42,227 nucleotides of DNA from Chloroflexota bacterium. Lineage in GTDB: Bacteria > Chloroflexota > UBA6077 > FW602-bin22 > JACPRP01. Both the position numbers and the translations under genes were made by a program. Below are positions 1 to 7,353 of this stretch, one piece after another. A model generated the notes under the pieces. The model saw only the letters and a program-made list of their open reading frames with translations, did not search any database and was not told the DNA's origin. The DNA lies in the NCBI GenBank assembly GCA_016189905.1, contig JACPRP010000056.1:1-42227 (forward strand), in the 5' to 3' direction. The first letter of the stretch is position 1, and each line of letters starts with the position of its first letter.

Positions 1-732
1 ACCGCGCACAATCCGGTGACGAAGGACCTTGTGCCCGTTTGGCGAAGATACAACGGCTTCTACAACACGATAAGCAAGGCGGCCAAGCGAGACATGCCGG
101 ATAAGAACTACATTGGCGCCATCTATAACTCGATCGACGTGGCGAGTTATCCGTATTCTGAGGCCAAGGACGAATACCTGCTGTTCCTCGGCAGGATGTC
201 AAAAGACAAAGGACCCCATATCGCAATCCAAGTGGCTAAGAAGCTCGGCAGGAAGCTCATAATGGCGGCGAAGATCGGCGCTGAAGATGTTGAACATTAC
301 AGGAATGTCGTCAAGCCGATGATCGACGGTCGTCTGATCGAATACGTCGGTGAGGTCGATGCATCAACCAAGAAGGAGCTTTGTTCTAAGGCCGCCGGCC
401 TCCTCTTCCCCATCATCTGGAACGAGCCATTCGGACTTGCGCCGGTAGAGGCTATGGCCTGCGGCACCCCAGTTGTTTCATTCAAGAACGGGGCGGCCCC
501 CGAAATCGTCGTTTCAGGCAAGACCGGCTTTCTCGTCGATGATGCTGACGAGATGGTCCAGGCTGTGCGTGATCTGGATAAGATCAATCCCCTCGACTGT
601 CGCAAACACGTGGTGCGCAATTTCGATGCCCCACGGCTGGCGGATGATTACCTTGCAGCCTACCAGTTCATTCTAGATCGCGTCTCCCGAGGCAAACAGT
701 ACGAAAGGGTACGTTTTGCTGGGAAAAGATGA
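1..732 (+). CDS. GT4-family glycosyltransferase, 5' end cut off by the window
   Basis: This is the C-terminal part of a GT-B fold glycosyltransferase of family GT4, which transfers a sugar from a nucleotide-sugar donor. The reading frame is open through the left window edge, so the GTG at 16 is unlikely to be the start and 243 residues are visible. Support comes from the donor-site segment FLGRMSKDKGPHIAI, the motif NEPFGLAPVEAMACGTPVV with the two conserved Glu residues, and the following GAAPEIV and GKTGFLV segments. The N-terminal acceptor domain is mostly missing. Acceptor and sugar cannot be read from the sequence. It ends 71 bases before the cvpA-like gene, with a promoter candidate between them, so it is probably a separate unit. 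Confidence 0.85.
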   Translation, partial: TAHNPVTKDLVPVWRRYNGFYNTISKAAKRDMPDKNYIGAIYNSIDVASYPYSEAKDEYLLFLGRMSKDKGPHIAIQVAKKLGRKLIMAAKIGAEDVEHYRNVVKPMIDGRLIEYVGEVDASTKKELCSKAAGLLFPIIWNEPFGLAPVEAMACGTPVVSFKNGAAPEIVVSGKTGFLVDDADEMVQAVRDLDKINPLDCRKHVVRNFDAPRLADDYLAAYQFILDRVSRGKQYERVRFAGKR

Positions 733-735
733 CTA

Positions 736-764
736 TTGTCTCCTCGTTTGGCAAGGTCTAGAAT
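736..764 (+). promoter_or_regulatory. Candidate promoter for the cvpA-like gene
   Basis: TTGTCT at 736-741 and TAGAAT at 759-764 are separated by 17 bases. The -10 box matches the consensus at five of six positions. It lies between the glycosyltransferase stop and the ATG at 804. Confidence 0.5.
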
Positions 765-803
765 GGTGCGAAACTAAACTGTACGCCAAGGTAGTCGAGA
801 AAT

Positions 804-1361
804 ATGATCGCAAGTCTCTACTTCAACTGGGTGGACGTGGGCGTGGCCCTCGTGGTGGTGGCCTTCATAGCGATAGGTGCCCGCCAGGGGCTTGTCAGGC
901 AGGCGATACTTGTCGGCGCTGTTTACATCGCCACGGTCCTCGCGGCGCAATACCAGTTGCCTGTGGCTGATGCTCTCGAGCAATTTGCGCCAGAAAGCGA
1001 TCCCTTTGCCCGGTCGTTCACGGCCTTTGCATTGCTCTTCTTTGTTTCCCTCGTCGCCTTGAACTGGCTTAGTTACGCCACTTACGGCAATACTCGTCTC
1101 CCGTTTCTTCGTGTAGCGGATTCAACCGGTGGAGCGGCGCTTGGTCTACTTAGTGGCTGGCTAGTGGCATGTTTGATCGTGTTCATCGTGACTTATGGGC
1201 TTCGCGCGGACTGGGCCAGCGTCGATCCAACGCTCTCGGTGGCTCGGTACCAAATGAGCCGCTCGTTTATCGTCCCTGTGATCTACGCGTATCTCCCCGT
1301 GTTTGCCTCGGTGCTCTACCCCTCGCTCCCAGACGGCTTACCCTCGCTTTTCGCATTCTAA
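804..1361 (+). CDS. CvpA-family membrane protein
   Basis: A 185-residue integral membrane protein with about four hydrophobic segments (roughly residues 8-27, 31-47, 69-91 and 107-127). The N-terminal stretch FNWVDVGVALVVVAFIAIGARQG, shown here only by its key residues NW-D and G-RQG, fits the CvpA family, named for colicin V production in E. coli; its molecular role is poorly defined. In many Firmicutes a cvpA-like gene sits just upstream of mutS2, as here, which strengthens the call. The ribosome-binding site is weak, so the start rests on the family N-terminus. The 80-base gap to mutS2 contains a separate promoter candidate, so the two genes may be independently expressed. Confidence 0.75.
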   Translation: MIASLYFNWVDVGVALVVVAFIAIGARQGLVRQAILVGAVYIATVLAAQYQLPVADALEQFAPESDPFARSFTAFALLFFVSLVALNWLSYATYGNTRLPFLRVADSTGGAALGLLSGWLVACLIVFIVTYGLRADWASVDPTLSVARYQMSRSFIVPVIYAYLPVFASVLYPSLPDGLPSLFAF

Positions 1362-1368
1362 CAGGAAA

Positions 1369-1397
1369 ATGACAGCCAATCGAGAATCGGCTATAAT
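1369..1397 (+). promoter_or_regulatory. Candidate promoter for mutS2
   Basis: ATGACA at 1369-1374 (five of six matches to the -35 consensus), 17 bases, then a perfect TATAAT at 1392-1397. A 9-base inverted repeat, ACAGCCAAT at 1372-1380 and ATTGGCTGT at 1422-1430, brackets the -10 box and transcript start and could be an operator or 5' hairpin. Confidence 0.65.
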
Positions 1398-1441
1398 TTC
1401 ATTTGGGTAGATACAATGTTCATTGGCTGTATGGGAGTTTT

Positions 1442-3844
1442 GTGAGACAGAGAACGCTCGATACACTCGAATTGGCGAAAATCCTCGATAGGCTCGCCCA
1501 ATACACATCGTTTTCGGCCAGCCGGGAGCTGGCCCTTTCTTTGACGCCCTCAACCGAGCGCGATGAAGTCTCGCGGCTGCAGCGGGAGACCGTCGAAGGT
1601 CGCCGCTTGCTTCAGCTTAAGCCGAATGCTTCGCTGGGGGGCGCGAGAGACGTAAGGGACATGGCTCGCCGAGCATCTCTAGGCGGCGTGCTCGAGCCGA
1701 TGGAACTGCTGGACGTGCTCTCGACGTTGACGTGTGCCCGGAGCGTGCGGGCTATGCTGGTTCGCCTGCGAATTCAGTTGCCATTGCTTGGCGCTATCGC
1801 TGAGTCGATAACGGTGCAAGAGGCGCTTGAACGCGAGATTTCACGGTGTATCACGCTCAAGTGCGAGGTATCGGATGACGCGACCCCGATACTGCGCCGT
1901 CTGCGCGCCGAGGTTAAGGTTGCCCACCTGCGGCTGGTGGACCGCCTCGACGATATGGTCAATTCGACAGGACTGCGCCACCTCATTCAAGAGCCTATTG
2001 TGACCCAGCGAGAGGGCCGGTACGTCATTCCGATCAAAGCCGACTTCAAAGGTCAGATCAAAGGCATAGTCCACGACCAGTCCGCCAGCGGTGCGACCGT
2101 TTTTGTCGAGCCGCTGGAAGCGGTGGATCTCAACAACCGCTGGCGCGAGTTACAGCTAGAGGAGCAGCGTGAGGTGCAGCGCATACTTCGCGCGCTCTCG
2201 GCGGCCGTCGGTGCTGCCGTCGAGGATCTGGATCGTTCTGTCGATGCATTAGCCGACATCGACCTGGCGCTCGCCAGAGCCAGGTACGCCGAGCATCTAG
2301 ATGCTACCTCTCCGCGCCTTATCCACGAAGAGTCCGACGGTGCCCGTTCGGATGGCCCGGGTCACACCCCCTTATGTCTGGACTTCATAAGGGCTCGCCA
2401 TCCGCTTCTCGGCGAGAATGTGGTGCCCATCTCGGTTCATCTGGGCGGTGACTTCTTCGTGCTCGTCATCACGGGCCCTAACACCGGTGGGAAAACCGTT
2501 GCGCTGAAAACGGTTGGCTTGCTGACGCTGATGGCGCAGTGTGGCCTGCAGATTCCAGTGGATCAGGGATCCAGCCTGCGCGTTTTCCGCAATGTGTTTG
2601 CGGATATCGGCGATGAACAGAGCATCGAACAAAGCCTGTCCACGTTCTCATCCCACATGACCCAGGTGATGGAAGTGCTCGGGGCGGCTGATGATGATTC
2701 CCTGGTGCTGCTTGACGAATTGGGGGCAGGCACGGACCCGACAGAGGGATCTGCGCTGGCGCGGGCAATACTGCAGTATCTCGTCAGTCGGAGCATTCCG
2801 ACCATCGGCACTACCCACTACTCGGAGCTCAAAGCGTACGCCCACGGGACGCCAGGCGTCCAGAATGCCAGCGTGGAGTTTGACCCCGTTACGCTGGCGC
2901 CCACGTATCGCCTGGCTATCGGTCTGCCTGGGCGTAGCAATGCCATCGCCATTGCTAAGCGGCTGGGATTGCCCGAAGAAGTCACCGATTCGGCAATCAC
3001 GCTGCTCGATTCCGTCGAGACCAAGGCCGATAGGCTGCTTGCCCAGATACAGGGCGAGCGCGATAGGATCGCCGGCGAGCGTCGCGACGTCGAGCGATTG
3101 CGGGGTGAGCTTGACGCCTTGAAAAAGCAGTTAGAGGATCAGCTTCAGGCGATTGAGCAGGAACGTCAGACGATGATGGATCAGACCTGGAGACAGATCG
3201 AGAGCGAGGCGGCGGCGATTCGAGCCCGTCTAGCGGCGGCTATGGAAGTGCGTTCGCAGAAGCCAGACCGGACAAAGCTCGTGATGGCTTTGAACGAAGT
3301 AAAAGAGGTGCAAAAGGCCGCTGAGGTGAAGATCGCCGAGCGAGCACCCTCACAAACACAAGCCCAGTTGATAGCCTCGCCGCTGAAGCTGCGCGTGGGA
3401 GACTATGTTTTGGTCAAGAGCCTGGGCCTCCACGGAGAGGTTGTATCCCTGCCTGATACTCGCGGTGAGGTTGAAGTGCATCTGGGAAGCTTCAAATTAA
3501 AGATCAGGGCGCGCGACCTGGAGCCATCGCGGGCGGCTCCCTCACCTGCCGGCTTTGGTGCGGCACGTTCAGAGATCCATCTGGTCGATCGCAGCGCCCC
3601 GCCACGAGAAATCGAGGTTCGTGGTTGGCGTGTGGAGCAAGTGTTGCCGGTGCTAGAGAACTTCATCAACGAGGCGTGCCTCGCGGGTATGCCTGAGGTG
3701 CGGGTGATTCACGGCAAGGGCACCGGCGTGCTCCGCCGGGTTGTGCGCGAGCAGTTGGTGCAGAATCCCCTCGTAAAGTCATTTAGGACGGCCGAGCTCA
3801 AGGATGGGGGCGAGGGCGTAACAGTGGTGGAGTTGGCAGTCTAG
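1442..3844 (+). CDS. mutS2: MutS2 protein (MutS-like ATPase with Smr domain)
   Basis: MutS2 is a MutS homologue that lacks the mismatch-recognition domain; family members suppress recombination and act on collided ribosomes. I prefer the GTG at 1442, giving 800 residues, because GGGAG lies 4 bases upstream and the protein then begins RQRTLDTLEL, as family members do; a TTG at 1403 in frame would add 13 residues. The Walker A motif GPNTGGKT is near residue 344 and the Walker B motif LVLLDELGAGTDP near 420. A charged coiled-coil stretch covers about 535-615, a KOW/SH3-like segment about 648-690, and a C-terminal Smr nuclease domain about 721-800 with HGKGTGVLR. The usual LDLRG of Smr reads IEVRG here. 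All main domains are present. Confidence 0.95.
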   Translation: MRQRTLDTLELAKILDRLAQYTSFSASRELALSLTPSTERDEVSRLQRETVEGRRLLQLKPNASLGGARDVRDMARRASLGGVLEPMELLDVLSTLTCARSVRAMLVRLRIQLPLLGAIAESITVQEALEREISRCITLKCEVSDDATPILRRLRAEVKVAHLRLVDRLDDMVNSTGLRHLIQEPIVTQREGRYVIPIKADFKGQIKGIVHDQSASGATVFVEPLEAVDLNNRWRELQLEEQREVQRILRALSAAVGAAVEDLDRSVDALADIDLALARARYAEHLDATSPRLIHEESDGARSDGPGHTPLCLDFIRARHPLLGENVVPISVHLGGDFFVLVITGPNTGGKTVALKTVGLLTLMAQCGLQIPVDQGSSLRVFRNVFADIGDEQSIEQSLSTFSSHMTQVMEVLGAADDDSLVLLDELGAGTDPTEGSALARAILQYLVSRSIPTIGTTHYSELKAYAHGTPGVQNASVEFDPVTLAPTYRLAIGLPGRSNAIAIAKRLGLPEEVTDSAITLLDSVETKADRLLAQIQGERDRIAGERRDVERLRGELDALKKQLEDQLQAIEQERQTMMDQTWRQIESEAAAIRARLAAAMEVRSQKPDRTKLVMALNEVKEVQKAAEVKIAERAPSQTQAQLIASPLKLRVGDYVLVKSLGLHGEVVSLPDTRGEVEVHLGSFKLKIRARDLEPSRAAPSPAGFGAARSEIHLVDRSAPPREIEVRGWRVEQVLPVLENFINEACLAGMPEVRVIHGKGTGVLRRVVREQLVQNPLVKSFRTAELKDGGEGVTVVELAV

Positions 3845-3857
3845 CCATCAGGCGGCT

Positions 3858-3886
3858 TTGCGGTGTAATATCGGCTATGATATATT
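3858..3886 (+). promoter_or_regulatory. Candidate promoter for the zinc-ribbon membrane protein
   Basis: TTGCGG at 3858-3863 and TATATT at 3881-3886 with a 17-base spacer, about 55 bases before the ATG at 3942. Confidence 0.5.
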
Positions 3887-3941
3887 TCACTCAGGCACAC
3901 ATATTGCGATAAATAACGATAAAGAGCGTGGAGAGGGGAAA

Positions 3942-4382
3942 ATGCCCAAAGGTATCGAAATCATTATACAGATCACTGTGGCCCTGCTCGGCGCTTATGT
4001 TACGGCGTTATGGTTTAGCCTGGTCGTCTGGACTTTTCGTGATATTCAGAAAAGAACCAGAGACGTAATCGTTCAAGTCCTGGCGACCCTTCTGGTGCTG
4101 CTTTTCAACCTGCCTGGGTTGCTGCTTTATTCAGTTCTTCGTCCGCCTGAAACACTTGCCGAGGCCTATGCCCGCTCGTTGGAGGAGGAGTCGCTGATAC
4201 AGGACATTGAGGAGCGGCAAGCTTGCCCTAACTGCAAACATCGCGTCGAGCCAGATTTCATAATATGTCCATCTTGTAAGACGGTGCTGAAGAACGTCTG
4301 CTCCAACTGCAGCCGTCTGCTGTACCTTGGATGGAACGCCTGCCCGTACTGCGGAAAGGACAAGGAACAGTCAGGGAATTGA
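3942..4382 (+). CDS. Membrane protein with double zinc ribbon
   Basis: A 146-residue protein. The start at 3942 has GAGAGGGG just upstream; the frame also reaches back to 3858, but that part looks non-coding and carries a promoter. Two hydrophobic helices (about residues 5-30 and 37-60) are followed by an acidic linker and four CxxC pairs (CPNC, CPSC, CSNC, CPYC), the pattern of two consecutive zinc ribbons. Such small membrane zinc-ribbon proteins are common in Chloroflexota and have no assigned reaction. The zinc ribbons should face the cytoplasm and may mediate protein or nucleic-acid contact (inference). It converges with the pyruvate kinase gene with only 6 bases between the stops. Confidence 0.8.
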   Translation: MPKGIEIIIQITVALLGAYVTALWFSLVVWTFRDIQKRTRDVIVQVLATLLVLLFNLPGLLLYSVLRPPETLAEAYARSLEEESLIQDIEERQACPNCKHRVEPDFIICPSCKTVLKNVCSNCSRLLYLGWNACPYCGKDKEQSGN

Positions 4383-4388
4383 AGTTAT

Positions 4389-5825
4389 CTAATGGCTGTG
4401 GGTGATCGGTTCGCCAACGGTGTGGACCTTGAGGAAATTGGTGCGCCCGGCCACGCCGATCGGCACCCCGGCGGTGATGACGATGCTATCGCCCTCGCGG
4501 GCGATTCCTGTCCCCAGAGCGACCTCGACGGCGCTTTGTATCAGCTCGTCGGTGTTCCGATACTCCTTCCGGAGCGGTGACTGAACGCCCCACGTCAACG
4601 CCAGGCGGACACGTGTCTTCTCGTTAGGCGTCGCCACGAGAATGGGGGTCTTGGGCCGATACTTGGCTATCATCCTGGCGGTGAAACCGGAGGCAGTCAT
4701 CGTCACGATGGCACGGGCGCCGAGTTCGTGCGCGATCTCGACGGTAGCCTGGCTGATGGCGTCAGTTATGCTGGCCGCCGGGGTTGGCCTCGGCTCCTGC
4801 ATCAGGTGCGCGAAGGGAAGCGCTTGCTCTGCCTCAACAGCTATCTTCGCCATCGTACGCACCGACGCCACCGGATATCTTCCGATCGCCGTTTCTCCGC
4901 TGAGCATCGCCGCGTCTGTGCCGTCGAGGATCGCGTTCGCGATATCGCTGGCCTCTGCCCTTGTCGGACGGGGATTCTCGATCATCGAATTGAGCATCTG
5001 CGTGGCGGTTATCACCGGCTTGCCGGCCAGGTTGCACTTGTGGATAATCGATTTCTGCACCAGCGGCACCTGCTCGAGCGGTATCTCGACGCCAAGGTCT
5101 CCTCTCGCAACCATCACGCCATCGACCGCTTCGACGATGCTATCGATATCGCTGATGGCTTCATGCTTCTCGATCTTGGCGATTATCGGCGCATCTGAGC
5201 CCAGTGATGTTAGCAGCTTGCGCGCCTCTTTAACGTCGTCGGCGGTGCGCACAAAGCTGAGCGCCACGAAATCGACCCCCTGTTTGACGCCGTAAGCCAT
5301 GTCCTGACGGTCTTTATCGGTTATCGTCGGCACGCTGATCGTCACATCGGGAATATTGATGCCTTTGTGCGCACCCAATGGCCCGCCCACTACGACCCGG
5401 CAAGCAGTCTCCCCCGGATGGACCTCTTCGACCACAAGCTCGATGAGCCCGTCCTCGATCAGTATTCTATTGCCTGGCCTGACATCCTTGCTCAGGTCTG
5501 CGCCCAATACCGAGACTTCACGGGCGTCGCCGGCAACAGGGCGAACGGTCAGGACCACGGTCTGTCCAGGTGAAAGGAACGCCTGCCCCCCTTTGATCGG
5601 ACCGATGCGGACGCGAGGCCCCTGGAGATCTTGCAGCACGGCGATGGTCTGGCCCTGCTCCATGGCGAGACGGCGGACCGATGATATATAGGCAGCCTGA
5701 GTTGTGCGATCTCCATGGGAAAAATTGATGCGGGCGACGTCCATCCCCGACATAATCATCTCACGCAAGACGTCGTCACTTTTTGAAGCAGGACCGATGG
5801 TGCAAACTATCTTGGTGCGCCGCAT
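4389..5825 (-). CDS. pyk: Pyruvate kinase
   Basis: Cytoplasmic glycolytic enzyme converting phosphoenolpyruvate and ADP to pyruvate and ATP. The 478-residue length is that of the short bacterial type without the extra C-terminal PEP-utilising domain. The start MRRTKIVCTIGPAS is canonical. Arg32, Asn34 and Ser36 in ARINFSHGD are the substrate and metal site residues. The catalytic Lys lies in IIAKIEKHEAI, followed by the metal-binding segment MVARGDLGVE and the signature ITATQMLNSMIENPRPTRAE. The C-terminal regulatory domain ends normally. Only 6 bases separate it from the upstream prenyltransferase gene, so the two are probably cotranscribed. Confidence 0.97.
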   Translation of the reverse strand: MRRTKIVCTIGPASKSDDVLREMIMSGMDVARINFSHGDRTTQAAYISSVRRLAMEQGQTIAVLQDLQGPRVRIGPIKGGQAFLSPGQTVVLTVRPVAGDAREVSVLGADLSKDVRPGNRILIEDGLIELVVEEVHPGETACRVVVGGPLGAHKGINIPDVTISVPTITDKDRQDMAYGVKQGVDFVALSFVRTADDVKEARKLLTSLGSDAPIIAKIEKHEAISDIDSIVEAVDGVMVARGDLGVEIPLEQVPLVQKSIIHKCNLAGKPVITATQMLNSMIENPRPTRAEASDIANAILDGTDAAMLSGETAIGRYPVASVRTMAKIAVEAEQALPFAHLMQEPRPTPAASITDAISQATVEIAHELGARAIVTMTASGFTARMIAKYRPKTPILVATPNEKTRVRLALTWGVQSPLRKEYRNTDELIQSAVEVALGTGIAREGDSIVITAGVPIGVAGRTNFLKVHTVGEPITHSH

Positions 5826-5831
5826 AGGCTG

Positions 5832-6749
5832 CTACCTGTAATAATAGAGTATCCCCGCCGACGTCACGACCCAGAGCACGACGTCAAGCAGCAAAGGTCT
5901 GTCCTTCAGGATCATTTCCTCTGGCGTTCCTCCGGCGTTTTTCACATGGATAAGATATAGATAGCGAAACGCGCCGTAAAGGACGAATGGAATCGTGAGC
6001 ATCATAGTGTTGTTCCGTGGCAGATTCTCGGCAGAAAAGGTGTAAAGCGAGTAAGCCATTATAGTCGTCGCCGTGACGATTCCGACCATCTGATCGAGCA
6101 TCGCCGGACTGTATTCGTCGAGTATCCGACGATGTCTCGAAGCGCCATCGTTCAGCAAAATCAGCTCGTGGCGGCGCTTGCCCAGCGCGATCAGAAGTGA
6201 GCCAAGGACTGTGCAGACGTATAGCCAGGGGGAAATGGGCACGCTGATCGCGACAGCGCCAGCGACCGCGCGTATGACGAACCCGGCTGCGATAGCGAAA
6301 ACGTCGATGAGCACGATGTGCTTCAGTCCGAAAGAGTAGGCCAGCATAAGCACCACGTAGGAGGCCACGGCTATGCCGAACTGGAAACTGGTGGCGAAGC
6401 TGAGCGGGACGGCGATTGTCAACAGAGTGAAGGTGGCGAAAACAGCCACCGCCGGCGGCAGCTTCCCGCTGGCCAGCGGCCTCGTGCTTTTTAGTGGATG
6501 CTTGCGGTCCTTCTCCAGATCGACAAGATCGTTCACGAGATAAATGGCGCTCGAAACGAGGCAGAACAAGATAAACGCGGCTACAGTGATGGCGATCATC
6601 TTCGGATCGCGCAGGTTCAGGGAGAAGATCAGTCCGAAGAAAAGCAAGGAGTTCTTGGTCCATTGCTTGGGCCGCATGGCGATGAGTAAGTATTTGAGGC
6701 TCAATGCAAAGGTTGCGGCTGCCTTCTCTGAGGCCATCGTTTTAGACAT
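5832..6749 (-). CDS. UbiA-family prenyltransferase, polyprenyl-phosphate phosphoribosyltransferase type
   Basis: A 305-residue polytopic membrane enzyme of the UbiA superfamily. The first Asp-rich motif is NDLVDLEKDRKHPLKSTRP, with Asn73, Asp74, Asp77 and Asp81. The HPLKSTRP ending is typical of the decaprenyl-phosphate 5-phosphoribosyltransferase branch, which makes a polyprenyl-linked pentose precursor for cell-envelope glycans, rather than of quinone or heme branches. The second motif region is YSFGLKHIVLIDVFAIAAGF. About eight to nine hydrophobic segments are visible. The start ATG at 6749 is preceded at 10 bases by GGAAGG and by a good promoter. Co-location with pyruvate kinase tells little about substrate. 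Branch assignment is by motif only. Confidence 0.8.
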   Translation of the reverse strand: MSKTMASEKAAATFALSLKYLLIAMRPKQWTKNSLLFFGLIFSLNLRDPKMIAITVAAFILFCLVSSAIYLVNDLVDLEKDRKHPLKSTRPLASGKLPPAVAVFATFTLLTIAVPLSFATSFQFGIAVASYVVLMLAYSFGLKHIVLIDVFAIAAGFVIRAVAGAVAISVPISPWLYVCTVLGSLLIALGKRRHELILLNDGASRHRRILDEYSPAMLDQMVGIVTATTIMAYSLYTFSAENLPRNNTMMLTIPFVLYGAFRYLYLIHVKNAGGTPEEMILKDRPLLLDVVLWVVTSAGILYYYR

Positions 6750-6780
6750 CGCAAATCCGCCTTCCGGGAAAGCTGGTTCG

Positions 6781-6810
6781 ACTATACCGCATCGTGCGCG
6801 CCGATGTCAA
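6781..6810 (-). promoter_or_regulatory. Promoter for the prenyltransferase-pyk unit
   Basis: On the reverse strand TTGACA (6810-6805) and TATAGT (6786-6781) are separated by 18 bases, about 32 bases upstream of the ATG at 6749. Confidence 0.75.
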
Positions 6811-6896
6811 CTGTTGCAGCCTGCCTGCAGGCCCTCCGTTAGCGATAAGCCACACGTGCGGCTCGCCGGCGGCGCTAGCCCTGCGCTCGAGGCCCC

Positions 6897-6929
6897 GATG
6901 CAGCCGGTGGCCTTGCCACTGGCTGCATC
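6897..6929. repeat. 15-bp near-perfect inverted repeat between divergent promoters
   Basis: GATGCAGCCGGTGGC at 6897-6911 pairs with GCCACTGGCTGCATC at 6915-6929 with one G:T mismatch and a 3-base loop. It sits between the reverse prenyltransferase promoter and the forward UbiD promoter, where no gene ends, so it is not an obvious terminator for an annotated gene. Confidence 0.7.
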
Positions 6930-6951
6930 GCCTGCCATTGCTTGCTCGCTA

Positions 6952-6980
6952 TTGACAACATGATTCGCCTGTGGTATCGT
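6952..6980 (+). promoter_or_regulatory. Promoter of the first UbiD gene
   Basis: TTGACA at 6952-6957, 17 bases, TATCGT at 6975-6980. The core GCCTGTGGTATCGTAGC is nearly identical to that of the reverse-strand promoter at 35202-35230, which serves another UbiD gene. Confidence 0.7.
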
Positions 6981-7353
6981 AGCCACCGTGTAGTGCTGTG
7001 GCTGGAGCACTCTCGGTAGACTTTAGCCACATGCCGATGTGCTACACGACGCTGGCAGCGCCCAGCCCACGCCAACTGCCTTCGTTTCGAGAGATATCAC
7101 GGCTCACCCTACGGCTCTCCAGTCGAGGCTGATTGGGGAGGTGTTGGCACCGCTGGATAATCAGTTGTTTGGACAGGGCAGTCTTCCTGTGGCGTGCCAA
7201 GCCCGAGACCGTGACGCTTGGCTACTGCCAGAAACAAACCCGACAGACACCAAGGCTTGTCGCCGGATTAGATGCCCGGATGGGGAAGCTCATCGAACGG
7301 GCAGTGCAATTTCGCTAGGTCAAAAAATAAACATTAACGAAATGGAGATGGGC
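6981..7353 (+). other. Long structured 5' leader of the first UbiD gene
   Basis: About 370 bases without a convincing gene. The frame of the UbiD gene stays open back to 7039, but the family similarity begins only near 7380. Right at the expected transcript start is a nested stem: CGTGTAG 6987-6993 pairs with CTACACG 7042-7048, and inside it GTGGCT 6998-7003 pairs with AGCCAC 7025-7030. No known riboswitch class was recognised. Confidence 0.45.

Noticed and set aside
4642..5295. 217-codon forward open frame inside pyruvate kinase
   Set aside because: Antisense shadow; pyruvate kinase on the other strand is complete.
7039..7353. N-terminal extension of UbiD-1 back to 7039
   Set aside because: No family similarity in this part, and a good ribosome site precedes ATG 7354.
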